NCBI GenBank assembly: GCA_050012535.1
Contig: JBEKGZ010000131.1
Coordinates: forward strand, 1-6,108
Reading direction: 5' to 3'
Origin: CAVPLU01 sp050012535
GTDB taxonomy: Archaea; Thermoproteota; Bathyarchaeia; 40CM-2-53-6
Length of the DNA stretch: 6,108 bases
Shown: piece by piece, positions 1-5,902 of the stretch
Numbering within the stretch: the first letter of the stretch is position 1
Layout of the letters: each line of letters begins with the position of its first letter
Notes under the pieces: generated by a model
What the model saw: the letters and a program-made list of their open reading frames with translations, nothing else
Database searches by the model: none
Told to the model about the DNA's origin: nothing
Made by a program: the position numbers and the translations under genes

Positions 1-495
1 TTGCGGTTCCGAATTCGACGGGGAAGCTTCGAGGTTGAGCTTGAAGGCGAGTTCGGATACGTCAAGGAAAAGTTCGAGGAACTGATGGCTCAGCAACCAT
101 CCTACTCCGGCTCTGCGCAGGAAGTGGCTCGGACCGAGCCCACCAGCATGGACATCCTAGGCGGTGAGGATCTGGAAGGGATCCTGGAGACAGGACCCGA
201 TGGGAAGCCGCACTTCACGATTCCATTCGACTCGCTCACAGCCAAGGAGGCCATAAGCCTAGTCCTCTACAAGGCTCAGCCCAACCCATTAGGCGACAAG
301 GAGTTGAGCGATCTCCTAAACGCAAGCTGGAAGACTACCAAACCGCACGTCATCAGAGCACGAGCAAGCGAACTGCGCAAAGACGGAAAACTCATCACCG
401 AGAAAGGCCGGTACTCGCTCTCTGGCGCCGGGCTCCAGTGGGTAAGGGCAGAGGTTATCCCCTCACTGAGAGGGGTTCGGTCCATTCAATCTTGA
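1..495 (+). CDS. Winged-helix protein, paralog 1 of 3
   Basis: A 164-residue protein read from the TTG at base 1. This may be the true start, since the paralog at 1069 also begins with TTG and has 165 residues, but the window edge hides the upstream region. The N-terminus (residues 1-30) reads as two short strands plus a helix (FEVELEGEF, then VKEKFEELM). Residues 31-70 are polar and probably flexible. A helix with the motif SLTAKEAISLVLYKA (78-92) leads into a C-terminal winged helix (about 98-155), with a recognition-helix-like stretch TTKPHVIRARASELRKDG and the wing LITEKGRYSLSGAG. This is the layout of the genes at 1069 and 1573, although its middle is shorter and more diverged. The winged helix suggests DNA binding; target and role are unknown, and I do not recognise a named family. 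Its 3' end overlaps the converging minus-strand gene by 33 bases. Confidence 0.75.
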   Translation: MRFRIRRGSFEVELEGEFGYVKEKFEELMAQQPSYSGSAQEVARTEPTSMDILGGEDLEGILETGPDGKPHFTIPFDSLTAKEAISLVLYKAQPNPLGDKELSDLLNASWKTTKPHVIRARASELRKDGKLITEKGRYSLSGAGLQWVRAEVIPSLRGVRSIQS

Positions 496-756
496 ACGCG
501 TCATAGATCCGAGGGAGCCTGCCAACTGACTAGGAGCTAGGCCTCTCAACCAAACCAACCTTCTTGCCCCTCTGTCGGAGAGCTTGTAGACATACTCGCC
601 TCGACGCCACTCTCTATGCAAGAGACCATGTCGATGGTATCGCAGAAGCGCCAGTCCTGATTCTGACCGTGCCCGCTCTATGATCTGGTTGGAGTCGCAC
701 CATCCTTCGGTGGTAAGCAGGTTCAGAATCGTTGTCTTTAGTTCGTTGTATTTCAT
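463..756 (-). CDS. Small winged-helix DNA-binding protein, probable regulator
   Basis: A 97-residue protein on the minus strand. The ATG at 756 is preferred over the in-frame TTG at 771, because GGGAG lies 5 bases before the ATG and the fold begins with MKYNELKTTILNLL. Residues 1-75 read as a winged helix: a first helix (ELKTTILNLLTTEGW), a helix-turn-helix (CDSNQIIERARSESGLALLRYHRHGLL) and a wing with a basic tip (HREWRRGEYVYKLSDRGARRL). The motif LLRYHRxGLL followed by Y-x-LS-x-x-G is typical of small archaeal winged-helix regulators. The tail after residue 80 is Ser/Arg/Pro-rich and uninformative. It is the only gene in the window on the minus strand and the only one with ATG. A strong inverted repeat overlaps its ribosome binding site, which suggests self-regulation. 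The DNA target is inferred, not shown. Confidence 0.72.
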   Translation of the reverse strand: MKYNELKTTILNLLTTEGWCDSNQIIERARSESGLALLRYHRHGLLHREWRRGEYVYKLSDRGARRLVWLRGLAPSQLAGSLGSMTRSRLNGPNPSQ

Positions 757-762
757 GCCCGC

Positions 763-784
763 TCCCAACAACGCGTAGTTGGGA
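763..784 (-). promoter_or_regulatory. 22-base dyad over the leader of the minus-strand regulator
   Basis: The arms TCCCAAC (763-769) and GTTGGGA (778-784) are perfect inverted repeats around a central ACGCGT palindrome (771-776). The only mismatch in the 22 bases is the A/A pair at 770/777. The dyad lies 7 bases upstream of the ATG at 756, and one arm supplies the GGGA of its Shine-Dalgarno. It could be an operator for the winged-helix protein itself or, in the mRNA, a hairpin that hides the ribosome binding site. The symmetry is seen directly; the role is inference. Confidence 0.55.
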
Positions 785-884
785 CACTGAATATGAAGTT
801 TGCGTGAGAGGATCGTTGTTGACCCCCCATGCGATTGAGTGAAAGTGAAGTGATGTCGAGTAACATCTAGCGGGAACCTCTGAT

Positions 885-892
885 CACATATA
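885..892 (+). promoter_or_regulatory. Possible archaeal TATA box
   Basis: The tract ACATATAC, in a locally AT-rich stretch, lies 24 to 31 bases upstream of 916, the usual distance from TATA box to transcription start in archaea. It could drive the run of plus-strand genes from the second paralog through herA. The match is weak, and no clear BRE is visible. Confidence 0.3.
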
Positions 893-910
893 CTCGTATT
901 TTCTTACGAG
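893..910 (+). repeat. Inverted repeat CTCGTA/TACGAG
   Basis: A perfect 6-base stem (893-898 with 905-910) with the loop TTTTCT lies immediately downstream of the possible TATA box. It could be an operator between TATA box and transcription start, or a chance palindrome. Confidence 0.3.
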
Positions 911-1056
911 CTTTCATGAGCGCCCCATTCGGAATTATGCAAGGTGTTACTCGTGACGATAGGGCGCACGCGCAAGAGCTTTTAGAGTGCGTGATGGTTA
1001 CAGAGGTGAATGTGATAGCCAGCGGTGCGCGGCGACAGTCAATAGGTCGCGCCGGC

Positions 1057-1062
1057 GAGGGA
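1057..1062 (+). promoter_or_regulatory. Ribosome binding site deciding the TTG start at 1069
   Basis: GAGGGA lies 6 bases before the TTG at 1069. Together with the match in length and register to the neighbouring paralogs, it favours this start over the ATG at 916. Confidence 0.5.
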
Positions 1063-1068
1063 CACGAA

Positions 1069-1566
1069 TTGAGTGAACAAGGGCAAGTTGAAGTGGTAAT
1101 CAGATACCGCGATGTGGAGAAGACAATCAGAGGCAAACCTGAAGAGGTCTTCAGAGGCGTGTTCCAATTCCTCTCTGAGACTATTCCCGCACTAGATGTA
1201 GTTTCACGGATAACGCTCACGGTGAACTTCGCCGATTTTCTCAGAGAAGCCGCAGGAGTATTTGCAGTCACGCCAGAGGGCGTTGTCGTATTAACACCGC
1301 TGGAAGCATTGACGGATCGCGAACTTGTCATGCTCTATCTCATCAGGGCGAAAGTCGCATTCGAAACCGGAAAGTCAGAAATGGAAACTGTCCTCGCATC
1401 GGATCTCATCTCGTTCACCGGCAAAGGATCTGGCACGGTGGCAGGCAGACTGAGCGAACTGTCAGGCGAAGGACTTGTAGAGAGAATTGGAAAAGGCGAG
1501 TACCGCGTCACAACTTTCGGACTACATCGTTTCCGACAGGACATGCTTCCAAAACTGAAGGGTTGA
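1069..1566 (+). CDS. Winged-helix protein, paralog 2 of 3
   Basis: A 165-residue protein from the TTG at 1069; the frame stays open upstream to an ATG at 916. Residues 7-22 form a probable beta hairpin (VEVVIRYRDVEKTIRG). Residues 24-40 form a helix ending in TIP (PEEVFRGVFQFLSETIP). Residues 48-75 are hydrophobic (ITLTVNFADFL, then VTPEGVVVL), and 80-100 form a helix (LTDRELVMLYLIRAKVAFETG). The last 60 residues form a winged helix with GTVAGRLSELSGEGLVERI as the recognition helix and the wing KGEYRVTTFGLHRF. The paralog at 1573 matches it almost without gaps, placing the TIP/VIP proline at residue 40 in both. DNA binding is inferred from the fold. No named family is recognised. The next gene starts 6 bases after the stop, so the two are probably co-transcribed. 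Confidence 0.75.
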   Translation: MSEQGQVEVVIRYRDVEKTIRGKPEEVFRGVFQFLSETIPALDVVSRITLTVNFADFLREAAGVFAVTPEGVVVLTPLEALTDRELVMLYLIRAKVAFETGKSEMETVLASDLISFTGKGSGTVAGRLSELSGEGLVERIGKGEYRVTTFGLHRFRQDMLPKLKG

Positions 1567-1572
1567 TCATAA

Positions 1573-2094
1573 CTGAACGAAGAGAAGATTCTCGCAGTCG
1601 AGCTACAACTCGGCGAAATGAAGCACACCGCGAAGGGAACAGTAGACGAGGTACTCCGTGAGGTGCTTGCGTTTCTGTCACGCGTCATTCCTGGCTACGA
1701 TGCAGCGTCGAAACTCCTCTATCTTCCGGAATACGGAACCTTGCTTGATTCGCTTTCCAAGATTTTGAAGATCGCACCTGATGGACAGGTCCTTCTACTG
1801 CAGCAGGATCTGCCGGCTGAGAAGGCAATCACTGCAGTTCTACTGGGCGCTCACGTGGCAAGCAAGTTCCAGAAACGTTCAAGCGATGAATTATATGCTG
1901 AAGAGATAGCGCGATCCGTGAGCAAGGCGCTGAAGACAGTCAGAAACACAATCGCGGAACTCCAGAAACAAGGTCTCATCGAACGAGCCGCCCGCGGAAC
2001 TTACCGGATCACAACTGCCGGCATCATGAAGATGGAACAGGAACTGCAGAGTTCGCCTGGCGATCTTGAAGGAGGGGTCGCCCAAAAACCGTGA
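1573..2094 (+). CDS. Winged-helix protein, paralog 3 of 3, apparent CTG start
   Basis: A 173-residue protein if it starts at the CTG at 1573; the first ATG is at 1618 and gives 158 residues. The ATG would cut off the first strand of the N-terminal hairpin (KILAVELQLGEM). The CTG start restores exact register with paralog 2: EEVFRGVFQFLSETIP against DEVLREVLAFLSRVIP, both at residues 25-40. An in-frame TAA at 1570 rules out anything earlier. The middle has KIAPDGQVLLL followed by a helix (LPAEKAITAVLLGAHVASKF). The C-terminal winged helix has TVRNTIAELQKQGLIERA and the wing RGTYRITTAGIMKM. A short polar tail with GDLEGG follows. It is probably a DNA-binding protein in one operon with its neighbour and perhaps with nurA-herA, 84 bases downstream. 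Function is not known from the sequence. Confidence 0.75.
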   Translation: MNEEKILAVELQLGEMKHTAKGTVDEVLREVLAFLSRVIPGYDAASKLLYLPEYGTLLDSLSKILKIAPDGQVLLLQQDLPAEKAITAVLLGAHVASKFQKRSSDELYAEEIARSVSKALKTVRNTIAELQKQGLIERAARGTYRITTAGIMKMEQELQSSPGDLEGGVAQKP

Positions 2095-2145
2095 GGGTCG
2101 CAACCGTCGCGCTCGGATGGGGGAAATTCGGGTGCGGCGGCAACA

Positions 2146-2163
2146 GGAGCTTTTGGCAGCTCC
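2146..2163 (+). repeat. Hairpin upstream of nurA
   Basis: GGAGCT (2146-2151) and AGCTCC (2158-2163) form a perfect 6-base stem with the loop TTTGGC, ending 15 bases before the nurA GTG. A run of seven G (2171-2177) follows. It could act on translation of nurA; no U-tract follows, so it is not a typical terminator. Confidence 0.35.
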
Positions 2164-2178
2164 CGTAACAGGGGGGGT

Positions 2179-3285
2179 GTGAATCTAACGATCCACCGCA
2201 CCCAAATGACACATGCTTCAATTGAAGAGATAAGCAGTTCGCTACGGTTGGAGAATAGCGAACGCTCACTACTACCGCCATTCCTCGTAGAACTGAGCAG
2301 CAAAACAATGCGGCAGGTGAACGGTCGAGCATTCAGTCCCAGAGAGACATCGATCTTCGCCATGAGCATCGATGACGAGTCGCCTGATGTCACCTCTGCT
2401 CTTGGAGTTGGCGACTCAGATGACTGCGAAACAATTCATTTGACGCCCTCGATGCAATCGCCCGTGGCGGCCGTGGATGTTTCCAGTCTCAAGATCGGCG
2501 AGACGGAAACCGGTGTGTTGGCCGCGATCAGAGGAGCGGTTGTATGGCGGTCTGGTCAAGGATACCAATACGTCAGATGCGGGCCTCTGGCTTTCCACTT
2601 GGGGCAGAGCTCGGACGAGGCGTCATCCTCCATCGCTCTTGGATATGGATCGAGTCAATTCTTCACCGAGCGTGCAATAAATCGACTACGTAACACACTC
2701 GAAAGATGGATGCAGCGAGAAATCTGCGCTTCTCTTCAAGATGCAGTCGTTCTCTTTGACGGTTCGCTCACTGTCGGAACGCCAGACAACCCGACAGCGC
2801 ATCTCGCTCGCATCTTGGAGTTAGCAAGAGAAAGAGGAAGCGTTGTGCTGGCGTTTTCAAAAAGCACGAAGCTCTGCGCTTTTGGCAGAAGGATCACTTC
2901 GCTAGTCTCTGGTGCACAGGCACCTTGCCTAGTCGACGTTGATCAAGCCGTCAGAGGACGGTTTGAGTCTCACCCCGTCCGCCTCGCCGGCCATGTCTAC
3001 GTTGCCAAACTCGTCGACAACGGGTTCGCCTTCCGACTGGATGCAGATCGCCAAGTTCCGCAGCAGGAGCGAGTTGAAGCGATGAACCGACTCATCGCAA
3101 GCGATGTCGTCATGCAAGGTTATCCGGAGACGCTCAGGCTCGCCCATATCTTCTCAACATTCACTGCGACCGACGTAATCGGTGTGCAGCGCTACCTGGC
3201 CTTCGCTCACGGACTTAGGATCGCGCCCCGCTTCAACCTGAGAAAGTCGCTCTTCGGTCCATTCGGAACTTGGGGGGCGGCATAA
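2179..3285 (+). CDS. nurA: NurA-type DNA end-processing nuclease
   Basis: A 368-residue protein from a GTG start with a G-rich tract just before it; an ATG at 2206 is a possible later start. NurA is a Mn-dependent single- and double-strand nuclease that works with the HerA translocase to resect double-strand breaks in archaeal recombination. The first catalytic Asp fits AAVDVSS (D100), where many homologs have DGS. A helix at about 165-181 carries candidate Glu residues (E175 or E181). VLFDGSL provides D194 and SKST provides K228. Near the C-terminus, GYPETLRLAH holds Tyr315 and His323, 8 apart, the same spacing as Y291 and H299 recalled for Sulfolobus NurA. Residues 1-90 are a poorly conserved, Ser- and acid-rich leader. 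herA follows after 4 bases, which strongly supports the call. The nuclease activity is known for the family, not shown here. Confidence 0.9.
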   Translation: MNLTIHRTQMTHASIEEISSSLRLENSERSLLPPFLVELSSKTMRQVNGRAFSPRETSIFAMSIDDESPDVTSALGVGDSDDCETIHLTPSMQSPVAAVDVSSLKIGETETGVLAAIRGAVVWRSGQGYQYVRCGPLAFHLGQSSDEASSSIALGYGSSQFFTERAINRLRNTLERWMQREICASLQDAVVLFDGSLTVGTPDNPTAHLARILELARERGSVVLAFSKSTKLCAFGRRITSLVSGAQAPCLVDVDQAVRGRFESHPVRLAGHVYVAKLVDNGFAFRLDADRQVPQQERVEAMNRLIASDVVMQGYPETLRLAHIFSTFTATDVIGVQRYLAFAHGLRIAPRFNLRKSLFGPFGTWGAA

Positions 3286-3289
3286 CACA

Positions 3290-4639
3290 GTGAAGATCTA
3301 CCGCAAGGAAGGCGATGTGATGCAACTGATCAGCTTTCCCGAGGAAGAAGTGAACAAGGGCGACTACCTGCTTGTTGAAGATCAACGATCACGAAGAGGG
3401 CTGATCATTCAAGTCATCGACATACAATTCGCGAACATCCCAGGCATATTAGAAGACATATTGCGGGATGTGATGACTGAGGAATCGATACAGGGAAACG
3501 ACATCGATCCTCTCGACATTTCGTCGCAAGTCGCTGTATTGAAAGACACGAAACTCCTCGTTTGCAAGATCAGAGGCGCTCTTGAGAATGGCCACCCAAC
3601 ACACGACGTTTCGTGGCTTCCCTCGAGGATCAATTCCTCGATCTCCAAGTTCCCGATCGAGACCGTGGCTACTGAAGAGTCGCCTAGAAGGCCGATCTTG
3701 CTCGGAGGAATCAAGCAGAACCCGAACTTCATAGTTGACGCAAAGACGCTCGATGGCAGACTCAGCATCGTCACCGGCAAGAAGGGAACGGGCAAATCGC
3801 ATCTTTCCAAGCTGCTCGCAATGAGTCTTCTCGACAACGGCGCTCCCTGTCTGATTCTCGACGTGAACGGAGAATACACGAACCTCACGCGCCGAGCAAA
3901 TGGTGAAGGCAGTCGATACGAAGGCAAGATCGCAGTACTAACGCCCAGGCTTAGTCTGAGATTCACCCTGGCCGAACTAGGCCTGGGTACAATGATGGAT
4001 ATTCTCCTTCACGCATTAGACCTGCCGGGAACATCCGCTCGTGTCTTCGCAAGGATCTGGCGTCAACTCGAGCAGAAGAATGAGCTGACGGTGAAGTCGC
4101 TCGGAGAGGCGATAGCGGACTCTGACTGTCACGAGAGCGTACGAGACGCTCTGCAATCCAGATATAATACGCTCGCCGATTCTGGAATCTTCACCGACGA
4201 CCCTTCATCGGCAAACTCGCGCCAAATACTCGAACGCCTAACAGCAGGAGAAGCCGTCGTCGTGAACATGAAGAATCAATCGTTCATGATTCGCCGCATC
4301 GTTGTCGAACTCCTTCTGAGCAAGATCACCGAACTACTTTCACGTAACCGACTCAGAGCGGTGTTCTTGTTTGCGGAGGAAGCTCACCTCTACCTACGCG
4401 AGACATACTGGGACGACATAGTCACCCGAATGCGGCACCTTGGGATATTCACCACGTTCATCACGAATCAGCCCGACACTATCCAAGAAAGCATCTACAG
4501 ACAGGCAGACAACATATTCCTCTTCAACTTCACAAATGAGCGCGATTTAGATGTCGTTGCGAGAGCCGCGAAGATCGACGGCGAGAGCGTCAAGCTGCTC
4601 GTCAAGGACTTGCCGAACAGCATACCGTGTCCAAAGTAG
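3290..4639 (+). CDS. herA: HerA-type DNA translocase/helicase, shortened C-terminus
   Basis: A 449-residue ATPase of the FtsK-HerA class. HerA hexamers pump DNA into NurA for end resection. Residues 1-100 fit the beta-rich HAS barrel (GDVMQLISFPEEE, then GDYLLVED). Walker A is GKKGTGKS (163-170). D191-V-N-G-E195-Y is the HerA-type motif after the next strand. Walker B is AVFLFAEEAH (357-366, E363/E364). R380/R382 are arginine-finger candidates, and ITNQPDTI (391-398) matches the sensor region. The GTG at 3290 is used because it keeps KIYRKEGDVMQLIS as the first strand; GTG 3317 and ATG 3320 are alternatives preceded by AAGGAAGG. The protein ends at KDLPNSIPCPK, where homologs usually continue some 20-50 residues after the LP motif. 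It may be naturally short, or a frameshift near 4620 may have removed the tail. A mobile element begins 46 bases after the stop. Confidence 0.9.
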   Translation: MKIYRKEGDVMQLISFPEEEVNKGDYLLVEDQRSRRGLIIQVIDIQFANIPGILEDILRDVMTEESIQGNDIDPLDISSQVAVLKDTKLLVCKIRGALENGHPTHDVSWLPSRINSSISKFPIETVATEESPRRPILLGGIKQNPNFIVDAKTLDGRLSIVTGKKGTGKSHLSKLLAMSLLDNGAPCLILDVNGEYTNLTRRANGEGSRYEGKIAVLTPRLSLRFTLAELGLGTMMDILLHALDLPGTSARVFARIWRQLEQKNELTVKSLGEAIADSDCHESVRDALQSRYNTLADSGIFTDDPSSANSRQILERLTAGEAVVVNMKNQSFMIRRIVVELLLSKITELLSRNRLRAVFLFAEEAHLYLRETYWDDIVTRMRHLGIFTTFITNQPDTIQESIYRQADNIFLFNFTNERDLDVVARAAKIDGESVKLLVKDLPNSIPCPK

Positions 4640-4680
4640 CGCAGACGAAGACGCTGACACGAGCAAATCGTTCGAAAGTC

Positions 4681-4685
4681 TTTAC
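4681..4685 (+). other. Target site (TTTAC) left of the insertion; probable TAM
   Basis: TTTAC ends exactly where the element begins. TTAC is the known left cleavage and target tetranucleotide of IS608, and insertion occurs 3' of it without target duplication. For TnpB the same bases would be the target-adjacent motif. Assigned from the match to the IS608 end signals. Confidence 0.7.
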
Positions 4686-4699
4686 CATATCCGCGCAAG

Positions 4700-4724
4700 A
4701 AAGCTCCTGAATTTATTCATGGAG
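4700..4724 (+). repeat. Left-end guide and bulged hairpin of the element
   Basis: AAAG (4700-4703) is followed by CTCC (4704-4707) pairing with GGAG (4721-4724), and TGAA (4708-4711) pairing with TTCA (4716-4719). T4720 is bulged and the loop is TTTA. An imperfect subterminal hairpin with a bulged base is the TnpA recognition structure of IS200/IS605 left ends. The linker from TTAC to AAAG is 14 bases. Confidence 0.75.
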
Positions 4725-4762
4725 ATGAATTGCGTTCGGGGGACCTTCATCCATCTCTCGGG

Positions 4763-4770
4763 TTTAAATA
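4763..4770 (+). promoter_or_regulatory. Probable archaeal TATA box for tnpB
   Basis: TTTAAATA is a close match to the archaeal TATA consensus. It predicts a transcript start near 4793, about 20 bases before the tnpB TTG. It is inside the element, so tnpB and the omegaRNA would have their own promoter. Confidence 0.45.
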
Positions 4771-4811
4771 TGATCGCTTGAAGAAACCATCATTGTGAGT
4801 ATGTCGCGCGA

Positions 4812-5798
4812 TTGAAGCTGCAACGAACGGTCCACGCGAAACTAGTTCTGGATAGGAAGAGCAAGCGCGACGCAATCGAGCACGAGTACAATGCGTGGCA
4901 ACGAGAACTGCAAGGCAGGAATGAACAGCTCTACTCTGCGACGAAGCAGCAGGCGGAACGGTTCAAGCGGCGAGTGAAGAAACAGAACCATCGTGGCTTG
5001 AAGGCACGGGAGTACCCGATGATTCTGCGCCGCGACTGCGTCAAGCTCCAAGAACAAGAGCGTTCAATGTTTCACTGGTGGATTCGTATTCCAGCCTACC
5101 CGAGAGGCATCTGGGCGCCGATTCAGCTAGCTTACGAGCAGGAACCGCTTCTGAAGCATGAGCTGCGAGAATGCAAGCTGCTCCGCCGAGAAGACGACGA
5201 ATGGTACGTGAACATAACCGTTCAGAAACAGGCACGCTTGAAACGGAAGTATGCCACCGTTCTACCGATAGACATGGGCGTTCGTAAACTTGCCACAACC
5301 ATCGAGGACGGCAAGCCAAACTTCTACGGCAAGCAGGTACGGACAATACGCGGACACCACTACCGTCTCCGACGCGCCGTCGGGAAGCCCAGCATCATCA
5401 AGAAGTGGAGGCATGCAGAGCAAGTCTCCGTGAAGCATGAGGTTCACGCGATAACGCGGCGCATCGTTGAGCAGGCGAAGCGCGCCAACGCCCTCATCGT
5501 GATTGGAGATTTAGAGGGCATACGAGGGCAGGATCGTGGAAGAAGTTTCAATCGTCGCTTGTCAAGTCAGCCGTTCTACTTGTTCAAGCAGTTGCTAACC
5601 TACAAGGCGAATTGGGAAGGAATGCGCGTTCTGACGGTTGCTGAGGCGTACACGTCGCAGATGTGTCACCGTTGCGGTGTGAGAGGACAGCGTGTCGCTG
5701 GAAGATTCTCATGTCCAAGCTGTGGCCTGGTCTGTGATGCCGACGTGAACGGTGCCTGGAACATAGGGAAACGGGCTCATGGCCTACTACGCCATTAA
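4812..5798 (+). CDS. tnpB: TnpB, RNA-guided RuvC nuclease of IS200/IS605 elements
   Basis: A 328-residue protein from TTG. This start is favoured because the family opens with a strand like KLQRTVHAKLVLD; an in-frame TGA at 4779 limits any extension, and the Shine-Dalgarno is weak. TnpB binds an omegaRNA made from the right end of its own element and cuts DNA that matches the guide next to a TAM; it is the ancestor of Cas12. The RuvC triad is intact: D154 (LPIDMGVRKL), E235 (VIGDLEGIRG) and D311 (DADVNGAWNIG). A four-Cys zinc finger (C285, C288, C301, C304) lies between RuvC-II and RuvC-III as in the family. The N-terminal half is Lys/Arg-rich, as expected for RNA and DNA binding. At 328 residues it is shorter than ISDra2 TnpB (about 408), but no motif is missing. 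No tnpA accompanies it. Confidence 0.93.
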   Translation: MKLQRTVHAKLVLDRKSKRDAIEHEYNAWQRELQGRNEQLYSATKQQAERFKRRVKKQNHRGLKAREYPMILRRDCVKLQEQERSMFHWWIRIPAYPRGIWAPIQLAYEQEPLLKHELRECKLLRREDDEWYVNITVQKQARLKRKYATVLPIDMGVRKLATTIEDGKPNFYGKQVRTIRGHHYRLRRAVGKPSIIKKWRHAEQVSVKHEVHAITRRIVEQAKRANALIVIGDLEGIRGQDRGRSFNRRLSSQPFYLFKQLLTYKANWEGMRVLTVAEAYTSQMCHRCGVRGQRVAGRFSCPSCGLVCDADVNGAWNIGKRAHGLLRH

Positions 5799-5869
5799 GC
5801 AGGGGCCGTATTGGCACTGCCCAGAACTCTAGTCGTGTGTGAGCCATGAAGACGCCTCGAATGGCTAGA

Positions 5870-5902
5870 GAATCCCACGAACTTCAGTCGTGGGAGTGTC
5901 AA
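5870..5902 (+). repeat. Right-end guide, hairpin and cleavage site of the element
   Basis: GAAT (5870-5873) precedes CCCACGA (5874-5880), which pairs perfectly with TCGTGGG (5888-5894) around the loop ACTTCAG. AGTG and then TCAA (5899-5902) complete the end. ACTTCAGTCGTGGGAGTGTCAA closely resembles the right end recalled for ISDra2, and GAAT/TCAA are the IS608 right-end signals. Confidence 0.8.
5892..5896 (+). promoter_or_regulatory. Ribosome binding site of pyrK supplied by the element
   Basis: GGGAG (in part the 3' arm of the right-end hairpin) lies 6 bases before the GTG of pyrK. The 20 bases that would have preceded pyrK before insertion (4666-4685) show no comparable site. If the hairpin forms in the mRNA, most of this site is paired. 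Confidence 0.5.

Larger units (their letters stand above)
757..1068. other. 312-base intergenic region between divergent genes
   Basis: I see no convincing gene here. It lies between the start of the minus-strand regulator and the preferred start of the second winged-helix paralog, so promoters for both should be in it. It holds the 763-784 dyad, a small inverted repeat GATGT/ACATC (852-856 and 863-867), a TATA-like tract near 885-892 and a second inverted repeat at 893-910. The frame of the downstream gene is open back to an ATG at 916, which would add 51 residues. Those residues resemble nothing in the two paralogs, so I treat 916-1068 as probable leader. A leaderless start at 916 cannot be excluded, because the TATA-like tract sits about 25 bases before it. 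Confidence 0.5.
4686..5902 (+). mobile_element. IS200/IS605-family element carrying only tnpB (1217 bp)
   Basis: The boundaries come from four short signals arranged as in IS608: the left cleavage site TTAC (4682-4685), the left guide AAAG (4700-4703) at the 5' foot of the left hairpin, the right guide GAAT (5870-5873) at the 5' foot of the right hairpin, and the right cleavage site TCAA (5899-5902). The only gene inside is tnpB. No HUH/Y1 transposase (TnpA) is present, so movement would need a TnpA supplied in trans. The ends and tnpB look intact, which suggests a recent or maintained insertion. It lies between herA and pyrK in the direction of transcription. Confidence 0.85.

Noticed and set aside
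916..1068. A 51-residue N-terminal extension of the second winged-helix paralog from ATG 916
   Set aside because: Neither paralog has it, its composition shows no fold signal, and TTG 1069 has a good GAGGGA and matches the lengths of the neighbours. A leaderless start remains possible because of the TATA-like tract at 885-892.
867..1331. Long minus-strand open frame opposite the second winged-helix paralog
   Set aside because: Ser/Thr-rich shadow of a gene with clear paralogs on the other strand.
2146..2177. Terminator between the third paralog and nurA
   Set aside because: The stem is followed by CGTAACA and a G run rather than a T tract, and the nurA start follows at once.
3409..3966. Minus-strand open frame of 185 codons inside herA
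   Set aside because: Antisense to the HAS barrel and Walker A region of a well-recognised protein; no domain is visible.
4551..4781. Open plus-strand frame overlapping the herA 3' end
   Set aside because: It begins inside conserved herA coding sequence in another frame, has an Arg/Ser-rich out-of-frame composition, and runs into the left end of the element. Joined across the insertion it would be in frame with pyrK, but it has no start codon between 4560 and 4685.
4686..4811. Possible small tnpA upstream of tnpB
   Set aside because: Only 126 bases, filled by the left-end hairpin and promoter; no HUH motif or Y1 tyrosine region in any frame.
5584..5847. Minus-strand open frame over the tnpB 3' end and right end
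   Set aside because: Antisense to the TnpB zinc finger and RuvC-III; low-complexity His/Arg content and no recognisable fold.
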